NCBI GenBank assembly: GCA_000381565.1
Contig: KB906724.1
Coordinates: 1,026,350 to 1,090,349 of the forward strand
Length of the DNA: 64,000 nt
Reading direction: 5' to 3'
Source of the DNA: Oxalobacteraceae bacterium AB_14
Lineage (GTDB): Bacteria > Pseudomonadota > Gammaproteobacteria > Burkholderiales > Burkholderiaceae_D
Shown: positions 59,173-64,000 of the stretch, in pieces
Layout of the letters: the number at the start of each line of letters is the position of its first letter
Position numbering within the stretch: position 1 is the first letter of the stretch
Made by a program: the position numbers and the translations under genes
Notes under the pieces: generated by a model
Seen by the model: the letters and a program-made list of their open reading frames with translations, nothing else
Databases searched by the model: none
Told to the model about the DNA's origin: nothing

Positions 59173-59931
59173 TTAAATCAGGCCGGCGATGCGGGCGTTG
59201 CGTTCGCGTTCGAGCTTGGTGATGTAGCGCTGCACATAGGCCAGCATGCCGCGCGAGATGTTGACGAATTCGCAGCCCAGGCGGCGGTTGGTCTTGTTGT
59301 TGAGCAGCGTCAGGTCCAGCGAGTTGCGGATCTGTAGCGAGGTCGCCACCTGGCCCACTTCCGGCAGGTCGATCTTGCAATCGAGGTAGTTGCGGCCGAT
59401 GGCGTCGCCCAGCATCATCTTGTTGTCCAGGATGGCGATGCCGCCGCAGCTGATGTCGGCCAGCGGGAAGGTGGTGCTGCCGCCGAGCTCCTCCGGCAGC
59501 GGGATCAGCACCCGCACCGGATTGGTCACCGGCGTCGAAATGCGATAGTACTCGCGCCGCTGCAGGCGGATCAGCGACGCCGGTACGGCGATCTTGAACG
59601 CCGGACTGCCCTCGAAGGTCGCCGTTTCGATGCGCTCGGCGGCAAACAGGATGCGCACCTTGTCCAGCGTGGTCTCGAACGACAGCCGGCGCGAGGCCAG
59701 GATGCGCTTGTTCTGCTCGCGGTCGATCGAGCAATCGAGGTAGACGGTGTTGTGCTGCTCGTCCACTTCCAGGATCGAGGTCACGCAGACGTCCGATTCG
59801 CCATGGATCAGCATGCGGATCAGCTGATTCTTTTCGCCGATACCGCGCAGCAAGGAGATGATCTCCTTCCGTGATTCGACTTCAAAATCGTGCCAGTTTT
59901 CCAATTCCGCATCCTGAAAGTGTGGGTACAT
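59173..59931 (-). CDS. ycgR: Flagellar brake protein YcgR (c-di-GMP receptor)
   Basis: Slows the motor when c-di-GMP is high. The 252-residue protein has an N-terminal YcgR domain (about 1-115) and a C-terminal PilZ domain with the c-di-GMP motifs RREYYRIST (RxxxR type) and DISCGGIAI (DxSxxG). The ATG at 59931 was chosen; a TTG at 59949 would overlap the upstream gene by four bases. Last gene of the fliD block. Confidence 0.93.
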   Translation of the reverse strand: MYPHFQDAELENWHDFEVESRKEIISLLRGIGEKNQLIRMLIHGESDVCVTSILEVDEQHNTVYLDCSIDREQNKRILASRRLSFETTLDKVRILFAAERIETATFEGSPAFKIAVPASLIRLQRREYYRISTPVTNPVRVLIPLPEELGGSTTFPLADISCGGIAILDNKMMLGDAIGRNYLDCKIDLPEVGQVATSLQIRNSLDLTLLNNKTNRRLGCEFVNISRGMLAYVQRYITKLERERNARIAGLI

Positions 59932-59945
59932 CGCTGCCGTTCGCG

Positions 59946-60278
59946 TCAAATTTCTGTAAGGGGGATGCTGGTGTCCGGCGCCGCGGGTAGCGGCAATCCG
60001 GACTTTTGCGCTGATTCAATATGATATAGCCACGCTAATAGTTCCGCAATCGTCCTATAGAGCGTCGGTGGAATTTGTTGATCCAGATCTACATCCATGA
60101 GCAGAGATACAAGCTCCTTGGACTCGTGGATGAACACGCCGGCCTCCAGCGCCACGCTGATGATCTGCTCGGCCACCAGGCCGCGGCCCTTGGCCACCAC
60201 CTTGGGCGCCGGGGCGCCGTTCTCATAAGTCAGGGCCACCGCCTGCTGCAGCGGGCGGCGCGGCAGGTCGTCGGTCAT
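59946..60278 (-). CDS. FlhB C-terminal-domain homologue (FlhX/FlhB2 type)
   Basis: A 110-residue protein like the cytoplasmic end of FlhB. APKVVAKGRGLVAEQII, ALEAGVFIHESKELV and QQIPPTLYRTIAELLAWLYHIE line up with FlhB residues after the cleavage site. The NPTH motif is replaced by LTYENG, so it mimics the already cut fragment. It overlaps the upstream FliK-like gene as ATGA. It may take part in the export switch together with that gene; this is inference from the family. Confidence 0.85.
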   Translation of the reverse strand: MTDDLPRRPLQQAVALTYENGAPAPKVVAKGRGLVAEQIISVALEAGVFIHESKELVSLLMDVDLDQQIPPTLYRTIAELLAWLYHIESAQKSGLPLPAAPDTSIPLTEI

Positions 60279-61951
60279 GGCGCTTCCTGGGCTATGGTCA
60301 GCGAGGACAGCGGCGTGCCGGCCGCCTCCATCGCCTGCTCCAGTTCGCTGGCGTAGGCGCGCAGGGTGTCGGCGCTGTCGCCGTCGTCGGCTTGCACCTG
60401 GATATGCACCTGGCCGCCGATCAAGGTCACCGCCGCCGACACCGCGCCCAGCATCGGGAAGCGGAAGCGCACGCCGCTGCGCCAGATCTGTTCCGGTTCG
60501 CCGCCGGCGCCATGACCCTCGTCCTTGCGGCCTTCGCGCTGGTCGCGGCGGATTTCCCATTGCATCGGCTGGCCCGGCCACGCTTCGCCGTTCCATTGCA
60601 CCCTGCCTTGCTCGTGGGTGTGCAGTTGCTGGTTGATCAGCTGCGCGGCGCTCAGGTCGGGACCGTTGGCGGCGGCGCGGGCGGCGCTTTCGCCGCCTTG
60701 CAGCATGCGCTGCATCTGCGGCTCGCGCATCAGCTCGGGCAGGGTGCGCTCGCCCTTGACCCATTCGGTGACGTGGGATTCGTAGAACAGGCCGCTCTGC
60801 GAGATGGTGTCGTGCAGCTTTTGCGCCAGTTGCTCGGCGGCCGGCGCGGCATTGCCGAACAGCGCGCTCTTGCCGACCAGCGCCAGTTGCGCGCCGGCGC
60901 TGCCCTGCGCCGTGCTGAGGACGGTGGTCAGCACGCGGGCGGTGTTGCTCAGCGTGGATTGCGGCGTGCTGGGGTCGAGGTCGGGCAATTCGGTGGACGG
61001 CGTCAGCGGCGCTTTGCCGAGCAAGGTGGCGGCCAGGCTGTGCGGTTTGACGCCTTCAGCCGGGACCGCGCCGCCGATCGTTGGCGCGGCGCTTGCGGCG
61101 CCAGCCTGGGCGGCCGCACCGGCAGCGGCGGCGGCACCGGTACCGGTACCGGCGGCACTACCAGCGGCACCGGCTGCACCAGCGCCTGCAGCGCCGGCAC
61201 CGGCTGGCGAGGCGCCGGCGGCGCCTGGGGCACGGGCAGTGGCGGCATTGGCGGCCGCGCCGGCTGCGGCGGCAGTGCCTGGCGTTGTCATGACGGGCGT
61301 TGCCGCGTTGGCGGCGGCCGCCGGCGTGCTGGCGGGACGGCCTGCCGTCGCGGTGGGGTTTTCGGCGGTGCCAGCGGCGGCGCCTGCCGCGCCGGCTGCG
61401 GCTTGCGCCGCGCCTGCCGGCGTTCCGGCGGCCGCTGGGGGGGCTGCTTTGAGCTGGCCCGGCAGCCCATCCGCCTCGGCCGGCAGGCCCGCTTCGGCGC
61501 CGGGCGCGGCCGGCTGGCCCGGCGTGGCGGCGCCAGCCGGTGGGCGGGGCGTGGCCGGCGGTGCGGCCGGCGCGTCCTGCGAGGGCAGGGTGGGCGAGTA
61601 CAGGCCGTCGCCGGCCTCGGCCGGTTCACTGTAGACCAGCGTGGCCGAGCTGCCGGGGCTGTTATTGCCGAGCTGGAAAGTGGGACGGGGATTGGCGGTC
61701 AGCACGGTCAGCGGCACTTCGGCGCCGACCTGCACTTGCGGCGGCAGCATCATGCGCACCGCGTTGTCGGCCACCTTGACCAGGAAGCTGCCGTCGTTGA
61801 ACTTGGACAGCACTTCGGCCGTGACCGATAGTCCGACCAGGCTTTGCAGCGCGCGCTGGAAGGCCGCCTGGCGGCCGTCGCCGACCGGCGCAACGCCGCC
61901 TACCTCGGCTGCCGGAGCGACCGGCAGGATGGTGGCCAGGGGCGGCAACAC
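60275..61951 (-). CDS. Second FliK-like hook-length control domain protein
   Basis: A 558-residue protein. The N-terminal 100 residues contain a conserved-looking block (LSKFNDGSFLVKVADNAVRMMLPPQVQVG). A very Ala/Gly/Pro-rich stretch of about 200 residues follows. The C-terminal part (about 440-558) looks like the FliK/Flg_hook fold: GRVQWNGEAWPGQPMQWEI, FRFPMLGAVSAAVTLIGGQVHIQVQ. It is unlike the FliK at 51315-53060 in sequence. Paired with the FlhB-like gene below it. Confidence 0.8.
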   Translation of the reverse strand: MLPPLATILPVAPAAEVGGVAPVGDGRQAAFQRALQSLVGLSVTAEVLSKFNDGSFLVKVADNAVRMMLPPQVQVGAEVPLTVLTANPRPTFQLGNNSPGSSATLVYSEPAEAGDGLYSPTLPSQDAPAAPPATPRPPAGAATPGQPAAPGAEAGLPAEADGLPGQLKAAPPAAAGTPAGAAQAAAGAAGAAAGTAENPTATAGRPASTPAAAANAATPVMTTPGTAAAAGAAANAATARAPGAAGASPAGAGAAGAGAAGAAGSAAGTGTGAAAAAGAAAQAGAASAAPTIGGAVPAEGVKPHSLAATLLGKAPLTPSTELPDLDPSTPQSTLSNTARVLTTVLSTAQGSAGAQLALVGKSALFGNAAPAAEQLAQKLHDTISQSGLFYESHVTEWVKGERTLPELMREPQMQRMLQGGESAARAAANGPDLSAAQLINQQLHTHEQGRVQWNGEAWPGQPMQWEIRRDQREGRKDEGHGAGGEPEQIWRSGVRFRFPMLGAVSAAVTLIGGQVHIQVQADDGDSADTLRAYASELEQAMEAAGTPLSSLTIAQEAP

Positions 61952-61965
61952 GGCGCGCCCCGGCT

Positions 61966-62295
61966 TTAGACGCTGCCGTAGGCGTTGACGACGCGCCGTT
62001 CAGTGCCGGTTGAGCTGATCAGTTTGGACAGTTGCGCCATCCACGGCATGGTCAGGTCGCGGATCTGGCGGTCGGCGTTGAGCATCTGGCGGATCAGGCT
62101 GATCTTGCGTTCGCGCTCGGCGCCCTGCATCGGCTGCGCCGGTTCCTGCTCGCGCAGCGCCTGCACGTGGGCGGCGCAGCGTTGCTCGAGCAACACCAGC
62201 TGGTCCCAGTCGCTGCTGGCGGCCGCTTGCACCATCTGCTCGGTCAGCTCGGCCATGGCGGCGTACACGGATAAAATATCTTGACTCGTCATCAT
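61966..62295 (-). CDS. fliT: Flagellar chaperone FliT
   Basis: Chaperone of the filament cap FliD, 109 residues, all-helical (VYAAMAELTEQMVQAAASSDW, ISLIRQMLNADRQIRDL). It has the usual size and place after fliS. The start may be at 62295 or 62292. Three bases separate it from fliS. Confidence 0.9.
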   Translation of the reverse strand: MMTSQDILSVYAAMAELTEQMVQAAASSDWDQLVLLEQRCAAHVQALREQEPAQPMQGAERERKISLIRQMLNADRQIRDLTMPWMAQLSKLISSTGTERRVVNAYGSV

Positions 62296-62298
62296 GGA

Positions 62299-62733
62299 TC
62301 AGGCGCTCGCGAGATTGGGGGGGCGGATGCCGGTGGCGGCGGGGGTGTCGGCGATCGCATTCCAGGCGTCGCGCAACTCGGTCAGCAGGCGCTGCACTTC
62401 TTCCAGGATCGCTGGATCGTTGTTCAGGTTGGCCGTCAGCAGGCGCGCGCTCATGTATTCGTACAGCGCGTCCAGGCCCTCGGCGATCTCGCCGCCGGCT
62501 TTTTTATCGAGCGCGGCGCGCAGGCCGCTGTCAATGATCATGATGGCCTTGGAGATCGACTTGCCTTTCTCGCCGATATTGCCGCTGCGCATGCCGTTCA
62601 GCGCGCCGCTCAGCGCCACCAGGGCGCCGTCGAACAACATGACGATCAGCTTGTGGGGACTGGCGGCGACCACGCCGGTTTCCATGCCGACCTTGGCATA
62701 GGCGCTTACCCCAGTTTGTCGAGATCCAAACAT
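62299..62733 (-). CDS. fliS: Flagellin chaperone FliS
   Basis: Export chaperone of flagellin, 144 residues. The signature AYAKVGMETGVVAASPHKLIVMLFDGAL is at the N-terminus, and YEYMSARLLTANLNNDPAILEEV follows. It lies 28 bases after fliD. Confidence 0.96.
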   Translation of the reverse strand: MFGSRQTGVSAYAKVGMETGVVAASPHKLIVMLFDGALVALSGALNGMRSGNIGEKGKSISKAIMIIDSGLRAALDKKAGGEIAEGLDALYEYMSARLLTANLNNDPAILEEVQRLLTELRDAWNAIADTPAATGIRPPNLASA

Positions 62734-62761
62734 ACTCTGTCTCCTGTTAAAGCGTTAGCGG

Positions 62762-64000
62762 CTATTGCTTGGCAAGCGCCGCGAACTGTTGCGTCAAGAA
62801 TGACGCGGTGGTATTCATGCTGGCGATCGAGGTGTCGAGCGCCGTGTATTGCGCGCGGTAGCGCGCTTCGATGTCGGCCAGGCGCGAGGCGAAGGCATCC
62901 TTCTGCTTGCCGATGTCCTTGACTGTGTTGTTCAGGCCGGTGGTGCGGCTGGCAATCGCGCCCTTGGCGCCCAGGTAGCCGGCCGCCAACGAGTTGAGCT
63001 GGTAGGCGTAGCCCTGCGAGAAGCCGAAGCTGCCGCGCGAGCCGATGCTGTCGCCGCCGATCGTCAACTTCAGGCCATCGACCGGTGCGCCCGGCGATCC
63101 GGTCAGCGTCTGGCCGCTGCCGGTGGCGGTGTAGCCGCCGATGGTGCCGGCCACGTCCAGGCCGTCCACCGAGGCCCCGCCACCGAAGGCGGCCGAGATG
63201 TCGGTGCCGGTGGCGGTGGCGAGGTGGATGTTTGATTTCGAGCCGTAGCTGGTCGAGGCCAGTTTGAGCGTGCCGTCGTCGCCGACGGTGGCGGTGACCG
63301 TGGCGCCGGCGTTGGAAAAGGCGCTGACGCCGTTGATCGACGATTGCAGCAGGGTGGCCAACTGGCTGGGGTTGTAGCTGCCGGCTGGCAAGGAAATGGT
63401 GGCGGTGTTGGACAGCGTGGCCGGCTTGGTGTCGTTCAGCGTGACGGTCCAGGTGGTGTCGGCGTCGATCACAGTCTCTGCCGGCAGCACGGCCGTGCCT
63501 TGCAGCGTCCCCTGGGTGGCGAGCTGGGTGATGTTGATTGCGTAGTCGCCCGCCTTGGTGTTGGTGCCTGAACTGGCGAACTTGACGTCGGGATCGCTGC
63601 CATGACCGACTGCCGCGAACAGGCCGGCAATATCGTTGAAATTGCTGGTAATGGCTTTTTGCAGCTTGGCGCCGTCCAGCGCCAGCGTGCCGTCCTTCTG
63701 GAACGCGATGCCGATCTGCGACAGATTGGTCAGGCTGGTGCCCTGCAGGCCGGTGATCGAGGTGCCGAGCTGGCGGCGGATCGACGCTTGCAGGTTGCGC
63801 AGGGTGGTGTCGCCCAGCAGTGGGCCGCCGGTCTTGGTGTCCGGGTTGTAGGCGCCCAGCTGGGCGATCTGGCCGCTGAGGTCGTTGTAGGCCTTGACGA
63901 AGCCGTTGACGGCGTTGGTTAGCGACCCGCTGTCCTTGCTCACCGACAACGACGAGCTGCCGACCTTGAGCGCACTGATACTCACGCCGGCGATCGCACC
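62762..64000 (-). CDS. fliD: Filament cap protein FliD (N-terminus beyond window)
   Basis: Folds flagellin at the filament tip. The frame stays open to base 64000, with GAIAGVSISALKVG at the edge, so the N-terminal part is missing; about 413 residues are visible. LVNDLSGQIAQLG-like sequence (VKAYNDLSGQIAQLG), GTLALDGAKLQKAI and the C-terminal helix (DIEARYRAQYTALDTSIASM) are typical. An apparent start at 63985 is internal. First visible gene of the block fliD, fliS, fliT, fliK-like, flhB-like, ycgR. Confidence 0.95.
   Translation of the reverse strand, partial: GAIAGVSISALKVGSSSLSVSKDSGSLTNAVNGFVKAYNDLSGQIAQLGAYNPDTKTGGPLLGDTTLRNLQASIRRQLGTSITGLQGTSLTNLSQIGIAFQKDGTLALDGAKLQKAITSNFNDIAGLFAAVGHGSDPDVKFASSGTNTKAGDYAINITQLATQGTLQGTAVLPAETVIDADTTWTVTLNDTKPATLSNTATISLPAGSYNPSQLATLLQSSINGVSAFSNAGATVTATVGDDGTLKLASTSYGSKSNIHLATATGTDISAAFGGGASVDGLDVAGTIGGYTATGSGQTLTGSPGAPVDGLKLTIGGDSIGSRGSFGFSQGYAYQLNSLAAGYLGAKGAIASRTTGLNNTVKDIGKQKDAFASRLADIEARYRAQYTALDTSIASMNTTASFLTQQFAALAKQ

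Overview
The window looks like the chromosome of a motile, GC-rich betaproteobacterium of the Oxalobacteraceae type (Duganella, Massilia or Janthinobacterium relatives). This is inferred from base composition, the rne/rluC/HAD/Rieske/sppA gene order, a single large fused flagellar region and a MotC/MotD second stator. No database search was possible. Every assignment rests on motifs, lengths and gene order read from the sequence.

Bases 1-6368 hold the 3' part of a CoA-transferase gene (+), which meets a minus-strand operon tail to tail. That operon reads moaA, a fused mobA-moeA gene, fetA, fetB. It joins molybdenum-cofactor synthesis to a small ABC transporter. Bases 6458-13400 hold RNase E (minus strand, with a leader of about 530 bases) and, divergently, rluC, a HAD phosphatase, a Rieske protein and an SppA-type signal peptide peptidase. 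Bases 13401-14076 hold a perfect FNR/Anr-type box, a small hypothetical gene and a possible small RNA. rsuA and a fumarylacetoacetate-hydrolase-family gene follow.

Bases 15911-64000 are almost entirely flagellar. The first block (+) is flhB, flhA, an inserted Rpn-family nuclease gene, flhF, flhG, fliA, motC, motD. A minus-strand block follows: flgA, flgM, flgN. Next (+) come flgBCDEFGHIJ and, from their own sigma-28 promoter, flgKL. A second large minus-strand block reads fliF, G, H, I, J, K, (terminator), L, M, N, O, P, Q, R, and ends in a gene of about 8.8 kb for a giant repeat protein. fliE stands alone (+), divergent from fliF. The last minus-strand block reads fliD (cut by the window edge), fliS, fliT, a second FliK-like gene, an FlhB C-terminal-domain homologue, ycgR.

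Most of this builds one flagellum. FlhA, FlhB and FliOPQR form the export gate, FliHIJ the ATPase, FliFGMN the basal ring and switch, Flg proteins the rod, hook and junction, and FlhF/FlhG set number and place. FliA/FlgM time the late genes and YcgR brakes the motor. Two guests stand out. The first is a 2935-residue protein built from octapeptides arranged in an exact 402-base (134-residue) higher-order repeat, with a calcium-binding C-terminus. The second is a recombination-promoting nuclease gene with a near-perfect internal ribosome binding site that could make a separate C-terminal antitoxin-like protein. Other unusual items are a MobA-MoeA fusion, an FlhG with a degenerate P-loop, and a perfect 37-bp inverted repeat between fliE and ycgR.
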